From NCBI RefSeq assembly GCF_003480915.1, contig NZ_QUKD01000003.1, positions 186,001 through 250,000 of the forward strand: a DNA stretch of 64,000 bases, in the 5' to 3' direction. The position numbers and the translations under genes are program-made. How positions within the stretch are numbered: position 1 is the stretch's first letter; every line of letters starts with the position of its first letter. Shown piece after piece: positions 8,531 to 18,068 of the stretch. The notes below the pieces were generated by a model. The model did not search any database and was not told the origin of the DNA. It saw only the letters and a program-made list of their open reading frames with translations. The DNA comes from Parabacteroides sp. TM07-1AC (lineage in GTDB: Bacteria; Bacteroidota; Bacteroidia; Bacteroidales; Tannerellaceae).

Positions 8531-8944
8531 ATATATAAGTTTTTTTCAATTTGGATTCAAAGTCGATATCGGCAACGTATCACATTATAATTCAACTTAT
8601 TGCAGGTGACTCCGGAGTTTTATTCAGCGTCACCTACTTTCACCTAAAATAATCAAAACTCCCCCTATTACAGCAATATTATATGAGGCTAAAGAAGTTA
8701 ATAGCCTATATTACAACTATTAAGCTTCAATATTATAACTATTAAGCGTCATTCTCCCTAGAATAAAATTTGAAATGTAATATGTACATAAATGTAAGAC
8801 TATGCATACAAATATGTAAGGTATACCTTTCTTTTATGTAAAGTATATATTACATATATAAATATCCTAAGATAAGCCATTAATTCTCATATATTATAAT
8901 CTTCATACTATAGAGCTGCGATTTAATGGAAAAGGCGGACCGAA

Positions 8945-9070
8945 AGAAAAGAAGAAGGACTGGAAGATTGAAAAACTCAGGTAGCTGCCAATATGAAAAA
9001 GAAAGGTATTGATCTGACTTTTATAGCCGGATGTACCGGACTGAATGAAGAAGCAATTAAAACATTGTAG
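8945..9070 (+). pseudogene. Decayed C-terminal fragment of an Rpn-family nuclease/transposase
   Basis: The plus frame reads RKEEGLED, a stop, KTQVAANMKKKGIDLTFIAG, then CTGLNEEAIKTL and a stop codon at 9068-9070. This matches the usual C-terminal tail of Rpn (PD-(D/E)XK, recombination-promoting nuclease) proteins, with the typical helix-turn-helix-like ending (MKxKGxD then TGLxxEEIxxL). The nuclease domain is missing and an in-frame TGA is present, so it is a remnant of a former mobile gene. Confidence 0.65.
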
Positions 9071-9087
9071 CCACGTAATCCATACCT

Positions 9088-9123
9088 AGAGGTGATGCCG
9101 GATTAACTTCCGGCATCACCTCT
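9088..9123. terminator. Hairpin closing cassette A
   Basis: AGAGGTGATGCCGG (9088-9101) pairs perfectly with CCGGCATCACCTCT (9110-9123), 8-nt loop. The same hairpin occurs at the same end of the other cassettes (38451-38480, 60340-60373). It lies 77 bp beyond the stop of the EEP gene (minus strand) and could end that transcript or a plus-strand transcript from the invertible promoter. This copy lacks a strong T-tract on either side. Confidence 0.7.
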
Positions 9124-9199
9124 ATAATTCACTAATATTTAACAGTATAACCCGCTGAATACAGCTGGTGACGCCCTATTCGGGAAAACTTTATTGTAA

Positions 9200-10075
9200 T
9201 CACTCCTTTGGAATAAACATACTGATCCCTACAGGATAATGATCGGAAAGATAATCATTGTCCGGACCATTATAGATCTGTGCATCTATACAATTGGGGC
9301 GCAGGCTGTCAGTCACAAATATGAAATCGATCCGTTCCTGCTGACGACGTAAAGCCTCCCCTTTCGGAGAACTTGCCAATATCCGGGTAGGGAAAGAATA
9401 ACGTTGGTTATCAGGCGTAAACATATAACATATATCATGCAAAGAAGCAGCCATAAATGTGGATATAACAGCATAGTCCTCCAGGTGCTCATCCGTCCAG
9501 GAGGCATCGAAAGGAGAATGGGCATTCATATCGCCCATCAACAGACAGTCGGTTAATTGGTTACTGCTTATATAATCGATGATGTTGTCGGCTTCCTTCT
9601 TACGTTTCAGACGGTCGGAAGGATTCAGATGCGTCACCAGGAAATCCATATTCAGGACTTTGCAATGCAGCAAGCCGTGACCGTAACCATCAATCTTCCG
9701 ATCGATCACTTGAAGCGGAGTTTTAGAAGTAAGACCGACCGGATAACCGTTCTCCTTTACAATAGCCGCGTAAGGATGACCATAAGAAGCTGCCAGCTCT
9801 TTCAGACGGGCTTCGGTAAAGCCGCAAAGTTCGTTCAGTGCCAGGACATCGGGCGACTGCTCTTTTACCCAGGCAGTAAAACGGGCAATACGGTCTTTAT
9901 CCGAACCATTACTGAAACCATCCATGATATTGTAAGAGATGATCTTGATCTTTTGGCGGTCTGTACGCCAGTCGCGTTCGTAGGAAGTCGAATTCTGAGC
10001 ATTCATTCCTGACCCTAAACCAAACAATAATGCCAATAGAAATAAACTGAACCAATTGTTGAATAAGCGTTTCAT
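9200..10075 (-). CDS. Secreted endonuclease/exonuclease/phosphatase (EEP) family phosphoesterase
   Basis: The 291-residue protein has a signal peptide (MKRLFNNWFSLFLLALLFGL, cleavage near MNAQ). The EEP fold follows, with all expected catalytic elements: IISYNIMDGF (Asn), LALNELCGF (Glu), VTHLNPSD (His), LLMGDMNAHSP (Asp/Asn), RIDFIFV (Asp) and the C-terminal SDHYPVGI (Asp-His). Such enzymes cleave phosphodiesters in DNA, RNA, phospholipids or phosphorylated glycans; the substrate cannot be read from sequence. It is the last gene of the ECF-FecR-SusC-SusD operon (75 bp after SusD), so it likely acts in the periplasm or on the outer membrane on the ligand imported by that SusCD pair. Confidence 0.9.
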   Translation of the reverse strand: MKRLFNNWFSLFLLALLFGLGSGMNAQNSTSYERDWRTDRQKIKIISYNIMDGFSNGSDKDRIARFTAWVKEQSPDVLALNELCGFTEARLKELAASYGHPYAAIVKENGYPVGLTSKTPLQVIDRKIDGYGHGLLHCKVLNMDFLVTHLNPSDRLKRKKEADNIIDYISSNQLTDCLLMGDMNAHSPFDASWTDEHLEDYAVISTFMAASLHDICYMFTPDNQRYSFPTRILASSPKGEALRRQQERIDFIFVTDSLRPNCIDAQIYNGPDNDYLSDHYPVGISMFIPKE

Positions 10076-10150
10076 TCTTGTAATGTTTATGTTTATAACA
10101 AAGGTATATCAAAAAGACTGTAAATCCTTTCGATACACCTTTCAAGTTTA

Positions 10151-11749
10151 TTAATAGCCAGGATTCTGCGGTTTGAGATTCGGATTCTTGCTCATTTCCG
10201 TATTCGGTATAGGCAATAACCTCATCTTTTTGTCCCACGTAAATCCCTGCACCTTTGCCCATGTAGACTCTTCGATATTCCAACGGCGCAAGTCATAACC
10301 ACGAACATCCTCACCTGCAAACTCGACACGACGCTCATAACGTAATTTCGCCATACCATCTTCCTTACTACCAATCGTTATATCCGGCAACACCTTATTT
10401 TCCGGAAAACCAGCAGGGATATACTTATCCGGATGAGCCAAAGCGTAATTGCGGGCACGCGTTCTGACCATATTAATGTATTTGGTTCCGGATTGGAAAT
10501 CACCGGTTTGTATATAAGCCTCAGCCAGATTCAACAAAACTTCAGCATATCGCATCAAGATATTATTTAAGCCGACATTCGTTTCATTCGGACCATACCA
10601 CAAGGTATTCTTCTGAAAATCAACTCCACCTTCTTTGTTTAAAAGCCAATCCATAGAATAAACAAGCGGTTCGCCGGTTGTTCGGTGAGTAGAGACATCC
10701 ATCGGTGTATAGAATGTGATATCAAAGCGAGGATCTCTGTTTTTCCAGTAAGCAGCAGCATCATACAAGGAATTGGCATCGCTACTTATCGGATTCCCAT
10801 CAATCAACGCATAAGCATCTCTTAGATCAGGTGTCGGATTAAAGTGAGTCGTATAAATTTCTCCACGGCACATCCCCCCGTCAACCGTACCGAAATAACG
10901 GGTTTTCCAATTCTGTTGTTCTTTGCTAAACGATACTTCAAAGATAGATTCTTTATTGAACTCATTGGTTTCCATATAAATGGATTCCATATCTGCCAAT
11001 AGTTCGTAAACGCCTTCATCTGCTAATTTTACTACTTCCTCACCTGTTTTAATTGCATCGGCATAATCCTGACGATAAAGATAGGCTGCAGACAGGAATG
11101 CATAAGCTGCACCGGAAGTAGCACGGGGCGCATCCTCGGAATCATAAGACGAAGGCAGATGCTGAGCAGCAAATGTAAGATCAGGAATAATTACCTTTTC
11201 ATAGACTTCGTCGACAGAAGAACGTCCTGGATGTAACAGGGCTTCATCTTTTAAATCAACCTGGCTCAACAAAATAGGTACATCACCATACAAACGGATC
11301 AGATGATAATACCAATAACCACGAATAAAACGCATTTCGCCGACGATACGATTCCTGTCTTCACTACTGATATTATCATCCGGCATATTGGAAACTTTTT
11401 CAATACCGATATTGCAACGGGCTATCCCGGCATAAGCATTAACAAAAGAACCTGTTACCAGATAATTATCCCCCGGATCAAAACTTCCGCGGATATATGA
11501 AGCATCGATCGAACCACTCTGCAAACAGTCATCCGAACACATATCACCGAAGATTTGTACACCAGTTGCCCAGAAGCCGTTTAATGTCTGTAATGTTTTG
11601 TAACAAGCGTTGGCAGCATAGACAGCCTGGTCTTTATTCTGATAGAAATTCTCTTCGGAAAGTTCACCATACGGCTCCCGGTCAAGGAAATCACTACAGG
11701 AAGACAATATGGTCATCAAAGCTATTATATATATTTCGAATCTTTTCAT
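10151..11749 (-). CDS. SusD/RagB-family outer-membrane lipoprotein
   Basis: The 532-residue protein has a lipoprotein signal (MKRFEIYIIALMTILSSCSD, lipidated Cys18). The N-terminal SusD-like TPR region follows (FLDREPYGELSEENFY, AANACYKTL), and the C-terminal RagB/SusD region contains RYAEVLLNLAEAYIQTG and RRVEFAGEDVRGYDLRRW, ending in LKPQNPGY as usual for the family. SusD proteins sit on the cell surface and form the ligand-binding lid of the SusC transporter. The gene is 19 bp after susC and part of the same operon. The substrate is unknown; the downstream phosphoesterase suggests a phosphate-containing ligand. Confidence 0.96.
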   Translation of the reverse strand: MKRFEIYIIALMTILSSCSDFLDREPYGELSEENFYQNKDQAVYAANACYKTLQTLNGFWATGVQIFGDMCSDDCLQSGSIDASYIRGSFDPGDNYLVTGSFVNAYAGIARCNIGIEKVSNMPDDNISSEDRNRIVGEMRFIRGYWYYHLIRLYGDVPILLSQVDLKDEALLHPGRSSVDEVYEKVIIPDLTFAAQHLPSSYDSEDAPRATSGAAYAFLSAAYLYRQDYADAIKTGEEVVKLADEGVYELLADMESIYMETNEFNKESIFEVSFSKEQQNWKTRYFGTVDGGMCRGEIYTTHFNPTPDLRDAYALIDGNPISSDANSLYDAAAYWKNRDPRFDITFYTPMDVSTHRTTGEPLVYSMDWLLNKEGGVDFQKNTLWYGPNETNVGLNNILMRYAEVLLNLAEAYIQTGDFQSGTKYINMVRTRARNYALAHPDKYIPAGFPENKVLPDITIGSKEDGMAKLRYERRVEFAGEDVRGYDLRRWNIEESTWAKVQGFTWDKKMRLLPIPNTEMSKNPNLKPQNPGY

Positions 11750-11768
11750 ATTCTCGTATTTTTACTGT

Positions 11769-14700
11769 TTAAAACTTAATATTCGCACCGATCATAAAAG
11801 TCATTGCAGCAGGATAGCTGTATGCCCAATTGTTATATTGAGCTGTACCGCTCCTTTCCGGATCATATCCGTAAAAATCTTTACTTGTAATCGTTACCAG
11901 GTTTTCGCCGCTCACATATACTCTGAACTTATACTTTCCAGCCATATCAAACGAATAACCGACAGAAAGATTTTTCAGACGAGCGTAACTGGAATTTGTC
12001 AACAGGAAGTCGTTCATCTGATACATCGAATAGGCTCCTCCCCAAATCACAGCAGGCCATTTTCCTGGAGTTCCTTCGCCATTCCAACGATTATCATACC
12101 ACCATTTTCCATAGTTAATGCCACCGTCATTCAACCATTTTTCATATGGCATAAACTGTTTCTTGCCTAAATCTCCCTGCCAAAACATCGAGAAGTCAAA
12201 GTTTTTATATTGTGCACCCAGTTTAAAACCGAATGTCATCTTCGGGATAGAATTACCAAGGATTACACGGTCATCTGCATCGATCTTCTTATCACCATTC
12301 TGATCTTTGAACTTGATAGAACCGACAATTGCACTACCATAAGTTGGAGAATTATCAATATCTTCCTGGCTGGCATACACACCTTCCATTTCCCAACCAT
12401 AAAAAGAGTCGATAGCATATCCCACCTTATTTATATAGGTATCACGATGACCTCCGTCCCGCAATTCTTCATCCTTACCGTCACTAAGTTGCAAAATCTT
12501 ATTACGAACCGTACTGATATTAGCTCCGACAAAATAACTAAAATCATTATTTATTTTATCTTGCCAGTTAATTTCCAGCTCAACACCCCGATTAGCTACT
12601 TTTGCAAAGTTCACATTAGGAGCACCCAAACCGACAGTGCCCGGAATAACCTGCTGGCGAAGAATTCCAGAAGTACGTTTATCATAATATTCAGCAGAAG
12701 CTGTCAGGCGATTATTTAGTAAGCCGATATCCACACCAGCATTGGTGATTGTAGTCGTCTCCCACTTCAAATCTTTATTTACCAGGTTAGCAACATAATA
12801 GCCGGGAACGATTGTATGGTTATAACCGCCAGCTCCCATTAATACACTCATGTTACTAAGAGTTGCAATCGTCGGGTATCTTCCTGAAACAGATTGATTT
12901 CCCAGCTGTCCCCAGTTCACACGTAATTTCAAATTGGAAATTGCCGGCACATTAAAGAACTCTTCCTGACTGATCCGCCATGCACCGGAGAAAGAAGGGA
13001 AGAATCCCCAACGGTTACCAGAAGCAAAACGGGAAGAACCATCAGCACGCAAATTAAAAGAGAACAGGTAACGATCTGCAAAGTTATAATTGATACGTCC
13101 AAACCAGGACATCATTGCCAACTGGCTTTTAGCCCCGCTGTTACGGGAATCTGTCGGATTAGTACCTCCATTCAGTATCTGCATGTTCTTAGATTCCGAA
13201 ACATAGTCGTAAGCGATTCCATAAATATCATCATCAGTCGTCAACTGCTGCGAGAAGCCAGCCATACCGTCTATAGAATGTTTGGAAGAGAAGGTATGAT
13301 CGAAATAAAGTAAATAATCGGTTAACCAGGTTACATTTTTACCACGCGTTTCCTCATAACTCGAACGAGTATTTCCGTATCTGTCAGCAATATTATAAGT
13401 CGGAGTAAACGATTTCTTTTCATAATAGTTGAAATCAAGTCCGGCGTTAATACGGAACCGGAGGAAGTCAAATATCTTATATTCAGCATAGATATTTCCT
13501 AACACCTTATAAGTGCGATGATCCGGATTACTTAGGTTAGCCATATAGACAGGACTGATACCATTTTCTCCTGCATGCTTCGCATAACCTGGTGTTACCC
13601 CGTCAGCTTCATAAAGCGGAATTGTCGGAGACGTATTATAGGCATCTCCAGCGGCATTGGATGTACCATGTTGCAAACTTGTACTCAGATTAATACTTGT
13701 ACCAAAAGAGAGACGCTCACCATATTTATTGTCATTATTTATCCTGAAGTTAGCTTTATTATAAGAGGTATTTTCCAGGATACCCTCCTGGTTAACATAT
13801 CCTCCCGACATATAATAAGATGAATTCTGACTTCCTCCCTGGGCACTTACATTAATATTATAGGTTGGAGCTACGCTGAACAATTCTTTTCCCCAGTCAG
13901 TTCCTTTTCCGTAAGAAGCCGGAGAATTTGTGAAATAAGGTGTTATATTACTTCCGCTGATCCAACGGTTGGCATTCGCTATTGCTTCATTCTGTAATTC
14001 TACGAACTCAGCGGCATTACACATATCCAAATATTTAGTGATACGCTGCAAGCCAAAATAACCATCTACCGAAATACTGCTCTGTTCAGAAATTCCCCTC
14101 TTGGTAGTAACAAGGATCACTCCATTCGCCGCACGTGAACCATAGATAGCAGCGGAGGCAGCATCTTTCAATACATTGACCGATTCAATATCAGAAGATG
14201 AGATACTTTCCAGTCCACCGTCAGCCGGAATACCATCAATCACTACTAACGGAGCATTATCGCCAAACGTACCCATCCCCCTGATACGAATATCAGAACT
14301 TGCACCAGGCTGACCATTACTCTTCGTAATAACGACACCGGATAATTTTCCTTGTAAAGCCTGTGATACCGAGGAACTGGATACATCTTTCAGATCTTTA
14401 GATGAAACCACGGAGACAGCTCCAGTCAGATTGGCCTTCTTTTGTACACCATAACCAACAACTACCACTTCATCGAGATTCTGAGTATCTTCTTTCATCA
14501 GGACACGAATAGAACTTTGATTCTTAACCTGTACATCCTGAGTTGTGTAACCAATATAAGTAATCTGAAGAGTTGAATTTGAGGCTACCTCAAGCGTAAA
14601 ACTTCCATCTATATCGGTAATAGTCCCATTACTGGTTCCTTTTTCCATCACATTCGCACCGATGATCGCTTCTCCTTGCTGATCAAGAATAATACCAGTT

Positions 14701-15113
14701 ATTATCTTCCGATTGGTTTGCTGCATCATAGCAAGCATCCGGTCGCTGCTTTTCATCAAAATGATATTGTTGCTTTTCATCGCATAGACAATGTCCGTAT
14801 TCCGGAAAATTGTGGAAAGAACTTCTTCCACTGTCTTCTCATGAGCATTAATTGACACTTTATGGTTCAAATCGATATCTCGTTTATCGTAGACGAAATA
14901 ATACTCTGTCTGTTTTTCAATATTAGACAGGATTTCTTTGAAAGGAACCGACTGTGCCTTTATCGTAACCTTCGCAACCTGAGAAGTAGCCTCAGTCGCA
15001 AAAAGCCCCGTCACACATAAGAAAAGAGCTAAAAAGGTTAGTTTCATAATATTAATTATTCGTTTAATAGGATTTAACGGGGCATAACTATCCCCATCTG
15101 AAATATTTTTCAT
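11769..15113 (-). CDS. SusC/RagA-family TonB-dependent transporter with STN signalling domain
   Basis: The 1114-residue protein has a signal peptide that starts at an internal Met (MKLTFLALFLCVTGLFATEA); the ATG at 15113 adds 22 residues in the style of many SusC starts. Domains in order: STN signalling domain (about 45-115, SVPFKEILSNIEKQ), carboxypeptidase-like domain (about 135-215, GIILDQQGEAIIGANVMEKG), plug with the TonB-box region (LDEVVVVGYGVQKKANLTGA), and a 22-strand barrel ending in FMIGANIKF. The STN domain is the part that talks to a FecR-type anti-sigma factor, matching the FecR and ECF sigma genes just upstream. It imports a ligand captured by the SusD partner through the outer membrane. 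Confidence 0.97.
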   Translation of the reverse strand: MKNISDGDSYAPLNPIKRIINIMKLTFLALFLCVTGLFATEATSQVAKVTIKAQSVPFKEILSNIEKQTEYYFVYDKRDIDLNHKVSINAHEKTVEEVLSTIFRNTDIVYAMKSNNIILMKSSDRMLAMMQQTNRKIITGIILDQQGEAIIGANVMEKGTSNGTITDIDGSFTLEVASNSTLQITYIGYTTQDVQVKNQSSIRVLMKEDTQNLDEVVVVGYGVQKKANLTGAVSVVSSKDLKDVSSSSVSQALQGKLSGVVITKSNGQPGASSDIRIRGMGTFGDNAPLVVIDGIPADGGLESISSSDIESVNVLKDAASAAIYGSRAANGVILVTTKRGISEQSSISVDGYFGLQRITKYLDMCNAAEFVELQNEAIANANRWISGSNITPYFTNSPASYGKGTDWGKELFSVAPTYNINVSAQGGSQNSSYYMSGGYVNQEGILENTSYNKANFRINNDNKYGERLSFGTSINLSTSLQHGTSNAAGDAYNTSPTIPLYEADGVTPGYAKHAGENGISPVYMANLSNPDHRTYKVLGNIYAEYKIFDFLRFRINAGLDFNYYEKKSFTPTYNIADRYGNTRSSYEETRGKNVTWLTDYLLYFDHTFSSKHSIDGMAGFSQQLTTDDDIYGIAYDYVSESKNMQILNGGTNPTDSRNSGAKSQLAMMSWFGRINYNFADRYLFSFNLRADGSSRFASGNRWGFFPSFSGAWRISQEEFFNVPAISNLKLRVNWGQLGNQSVSGRYPTIATLSNMSVLMGAGGYNHTIVPGYYVANLVNKDLKWETTTITNAGVDIGLLNNRLTASAEYYDKRTSGILRQQVIPGTVGLGAPNVNFAKVANRGVELEINWQDKINNDFSYFVGANISTVRNKILQLSDGKDEELRDGGHRDTYINKVGYAIDSFYGWEMEGVYASQEDIDNSPTYGSAIVGSIKFKDQNGDKKIDADDRVILGNSIPKMTFGFKLGAQYKNFDFSMFWQGDLGKKQFMPYEKWLNDGGINYGKWWYDNRWNGEGTPGKWPAVIWGGAYSMYQMNDFLLTNSSYARLKNLSVGYSFDMAGKYKFRVYVSGENLVTITSKDFYGYDPERSGTAQYNNWAYSYPAAMTFMIGANIKF

Positions 15114-15269
15114 ACTTTTAAAATCTGTATTAGTTAGTACTAAGTTTAAAGCAATTACACGGTATTAACTTCTCTGCCGGAAGAACGTTGGCGCGTTTTT
15201 CCGGTTTTGTTTTTTCATGGGACTTACTTCATAGGCATTCTATTTTAGGTTATTACTTTACATTCATTA

Positions 15270-16208
15270 TTACTTAATGATAATCAAATTCTTTTCTTCA
15301 TCTTTCTCGTAAACAAACCGATCTTTCAGTTGGAAAACGTTCAGGATATGTTCAACTCCTTTCTTTCCCTGGAACTTTCCGGTATATCTTCTTTTTTTGA
15401 AAGCCTCGTTTTCTACAATTATCTGAGTATCAAAATATAGTTCCAGTTTTTCAATCATCCGGTCTACCGGCTCATCTTCAAAACAAATTACCCCCTCCCT
15501 CCAAAGCAAATTATTGAATTGGGAGATCGGTCTTTTTACCAAGTAGTCGTTCTCTACATGTACCTGCATATTCGGCTCCAGTAATACTTTCTGCTGTTTT
15601 ACATCAGAGTAAACCTCCACCGAACCTTTCAACAAAGAGACTTCGAACATGGGGGTTTTGGCATATGCCATTACATTGAACTCCGTTCCAAGTACTCTGA
15701 CGTTATAAGTAGAAGTCTTTACAATAAAAGGTTTCTTTTCATCCCGGCTGACAGTAAAATAGCCTTCTCCATTCAGCTCCACCTCCCTATGTTCGGAAGA
15801 AAATACATTCGGGAAAGTAAAGGTTGTTCCGGCATTCAACCAAACATTGGTTCCATCAGCCAATGTTAATTCGACACGCTGCCCGGGAGGAACAGAGATC
15901 GTTTGCATAGCCATTACAGGAACTTGCTGTTTCAAATCAAAAATGTACCAGCTCATTCCCGCCAGGAGCAAGAATACTGCAGCAACAGAAGCAATACGAA
16001 CCAAACTTAATAAATTTAATCTTACCGTCTTCTTCTGATGTCCTATCACATCACTTTGCTGCCAAAGGGTAACATCATACAGTTTACGCATAGCCATCAA
16101 CTCATCCCGATTTTTCGGGTCATTCTTCACCCATGCCATGATCCGGTCTTTCTCATCTTCCGATGCCCAACCTGCTATATATTTTTTTATTAAATCTTGT
16201 TCCATCAT
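15270..16208 (-). CDS. FecR-family anti-sigma factor
   Basis: This 312-residue inner-membrane protein has an N-terminal cytoplasmic domain that would bind the sigma factor (about 1-65, IKKYIAGWASEDEKDRIMAW). One membrane segment follows near 68-90 (IASVAAVFLLLAGMSWYIF), then the periplasmic FecR domain (VPPGQRVELTLADGTNVWLN, GEGYFTVSRDEKKPFIVKT, VLGTEFNVMAY) and a C-terminal domain (DEPVDRMIEKLELYF) that contacts the STN domain of the SusC transporter. It lies between the ECF sigma gene and susC, the standard trans-envelope regulation arrangement. An ATG two codons either way is possible at the start (MMEQ). Confidence 0.95.
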   Translation of the reverse strand: MMEQDLIKKYIAGWASEDEKDRIMAWVKNDPKNRDELMAMRKLYDVTLWQQSDVIGHQKKTVRLNLLSLVRIASVAAVFLLLAGMSWYIFDLKQQVPVMAMQTISVPPGQRVELTLADGTNVWLNAGTTFTFPNVFSSEHREVELNGEGYFTVSRDEKKPFIVKTSTYNVRVLGTEFNVMAYAKTPMFEVSLLKGSVEVYSDVKQQKVLLEPNMQVHVENDYLVKRPISQFNNLLWREGVICFEDEPVDRMIEKLELYFDTQIIVENEAFKKRRYTGKFQGKKGVEHILNVFQLKDRFVYEKDEEKNLIIIK

Positions 16209-16283
16209 TTTTATTGTAAGATATAATCAGCCTTACATCATATCGACGACTGATGATTACATATCCCTAAACGAAAAGTCATT

Positions 16284-16826
16284 TTATTTGAAAAAAAAGA
16301 AGAAATAAAATAAAGGAAGATAGTCTTTAAGACTTATACGTAAAGCCTTCAATACTTTGGTTATATGATATTCAACACTTTTCACACTAAGCTTCAGTTT
16401 GTCTGCTATTTCTTTATTTGTTTTATTATCAAAGCGACTCATTTCGAAAATAAGTTGAGTCTGTTCCGGAAAAGTAGCAAGTGTATTACGGATGATCAGT
16501 TGTATCTCTGTCGTAAAAACCTCTTCCGGATCACAGGATTCCAGCATGGAGATACGCATATCCAGTTCTTCCTGATGAGCTGTCTTCATATTACTGAAAG
16601 CTTCCTCTTTCACAGCCTCATGTTTCAGATAATCGAGTGATCTATTTTTCAAAAGAGTCAACAGGAAAGCATCCGGATTGTTTATACCTCCCCGTCTGAT
16701 CTCTGTCCACAACCGGATAAGCACCTCAGATGCAATATCTTCCGCAGCCATCTCATTATGTATATACGACATCGTAAAAAGGAATGATTTCCTATAAAAT
16801 CGTTTATAAAGATCTTCAAACTCCAT
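16284..16826 (-). CDS. ECF-type RNA polymerase sigma factor
   Basis: I place the start at ATG 16826 (180 residues, MEFEDLYKRFYRKSFLFTM), because GGAGAGGA lies 5-9 bp upstream; the longer ORF start at 16844 would contain that site. Sigma region 2 (FTMSYIHNEMAAEDIASEVLIRLW) and region 4 (FPEQTQLIFEMSRFDNKTNKEIADKL, KSVEYHITKVLKALR) are both visible. The C terminus ends in a run of Phe encoded by a T-rich homopolymer tract, a place where sequencing or slippage errors could change the end. With FecR and SusC it forms a cell-surface signalling system for the operon at 9.2-15.1 kb. Confidence 0.94.
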   Translation of the reverse strand: MEFEDLYKRFYRKSFLFTMSYIHNEMAAEDIASEVLIRLWTEIRRGGINNPDAFLLTLLKNRSLDYLKHEAVKEEAFSNMKTAHQEELDMRISMLESCDPEEVFTTEIQLIIRNTLATFPEQTQLIFEMSRFDNKTNKEIADKLKLSVKSVEYHITKVLKALRISLKDYLPLFYFFFFFK

Positions 16827-16932
16827 ATATGATCCTCTCCCCATAATACTCTAACGCCTTTTTATATGGTCAGCGCTGACAAAATTAAACTATTGCATCA
16901 GATCAGGTTATTAAAATTCAATGATAAAACAT

Positions 16933-17703
16933 TTACAAATTCAAGTCAGCATCAGTATGTACCATAGTCACCTCCTTGAACGCATACCGCCTCAACTCCC
17001 CGTCACGCAGTTCGAGTATCAGATGTCCGGTCAGTTCCACCCCTTTAATGCAAGCTTCGAAGAAACCGTTTTCATCGCGATAGGGATGGAAGCCACTCCC
17101 ACGATACAAGGCAATCCTGTAATCATTCCGGATATCGTCCTCTTTCTCCCGGATCAAGTCGACATAACGCTCATAAAGACGTTTCCGGAACTTGTTCAGG
17201 ATTTCCTCCCGGTCATATTCCAGTCCCGTTATCTGTGTCAGCGACACCGGATTCGGAGCATCGCTCAGGAACTCCCGCTGGTTGATATTGATACCGATAC
17301 CGAGCACGGAGCAATACAGCTCACGACCGGAAAGGTCATTCTCGATCAGCATACCGCATATCTTCCGGTCACGCCAGTAAATATCGTTCGGCCATTTCAC
17401 CGTCACATCGTCTACATATTCATCGAGCGTTTCCTTTACACTCAGCGCCGTTATCTGGGAAATCAGAAACTGACGGTTTGCCGGCAGAAAGTCCGGATAA
17501 AGAATGATACTGAACATCAAGTTCTTTCCGCCCTCCGACTCCCAGGTATTACCGACCTGGCCACGCCCGGCAGTTTGAAAGTCTGTAACAACGACACTAC
17601 CTTCCGGCAACGGTTCTTTACCGACCAGTCCCCGAAGATAATTATTGGTAGAGGTAGTCTCCTCCAAACGGATCATCCGCGGTATTTCATTTTCGTCACT
17701 CAT
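16933..17703 (-). CDS. birA: Biotin--[acetyl-CoA-carboxylase] ligase
   Basis: BirA activates biotin with ATP and attaches it to the Lys of biotin carrier proteins. The protein (256 residues) is the short form without the N-terminal DNA-binding domain, so it is not expected to be a repressor. Motifs seen: LEETTSTNNYLRGL, TDFQTAGRGQVGNTWESE (the GRGRxG-type biotinyl-AMP loop), VKWPNDIYWRDRKICGMLIE and GIGININQ. It overlaps the YjbR-family gene by 8 bp (17696-17703), suggesting cotranscription. Confidence 0.95.
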   Translation of the reverse strand: MSDENEIPRMIRLEETTSTNNYLRGLVGKEPLPEGSVVVTDFQTAGRGQVGNTWESEGGKNLMFSIILYPDFLPANRQFLISQITALSVKETLDEYVDDVTVKWPNDIYWRDRKICGMLIENDLSGRELYCSVLGIGININQREFLSDAPNPVSLTQITGLEYDREEILNKFRKRLYERYVDLIREKEDDIRNDYRIALYRGSGFHPYRDENGFFEACIKGVELTGHLILELRDGELRRYAFKEVTMVHTDADLNL

Positions 17704-18049
17704 TGTACATCTCCCTTATTTTCTTCGGCAGCTTGGCTATCACTTCGCGGTAGGAATGCTGAATCCAGTAACGTATCTCGTCGTCGGGCATGTCCCGTTC
17801 CAAAAAGACACCGTTCCAATACTTCTTGTTGAAATGGTAAGCCGGTTCAACCGCATTATAGCGGTCGCGCAGCTCTTCTGTATAATCCGTACTGCATTTC
17901 AAAGCGACATAAGGCTCTTCGGCATCCAGCGGCAGAAGGGCAAACATCTTATTTTCCACTTTAAAGACTAAAGAGACATCGTCAAACGGAAAACATTCCG
18001 TCACGTTCTTCAACGACAAGCAATATTCGCGGGCTTCTTCTATATTCAT
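17696..18049 (-). CDS. MmcQ/YjbR-family protein
   Basis: The 117-residue protein has the YjbR/CyaY-like fold. Family marks are the N-terminal YCLSLKNVTECFPFDD, VFKVENKMFALLPL, and the C-terminal YHFNKKYWNGVFLERD with the helix EIRYWIQHSYREVIAKLPKK. Members are small cytoplasmic proteins described as DNA-binding, with no settled role. It overlaps birA by 8 bp and lies 19 bp after the YraN gene on the same strand. Confidence 0.9.
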   Translation of the reverse strand: MNIEEAREYCLSLKNVTECFPFDDVSLVFKVENKMFALLPLDAEEPYVALKCSTDYTEELRDRYNAVEPAYHFNKKYWNGVFLERDMPDDEIRYWIQHSYREVIAKLPKKIREMYNE

Positions 18050-18068
18050 ACGTTTCCTCTATTTTCAG

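Larger units (their letters stand above)
8428..9087. other. Conserved non-coding tract of cassette A
   Basis: About 660 bp without a supported intact gene. It shares its order of elements with 37937-38448 and 59829-60339: the GTAC palindrome, a small hairpin (AGGTGAC 8604-8610 with GTCACCT 8629-8635), an AT-rich stretch with short repeats of ATGTAAGG/ACATAT type (about 8770-8870), then a terminator. It also carries a decayed Rpn fragment (8945-9070) absent from the other two. In the present promoter orientation it would be transcribed as an untranslated RNA. Confidence 0.6.
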
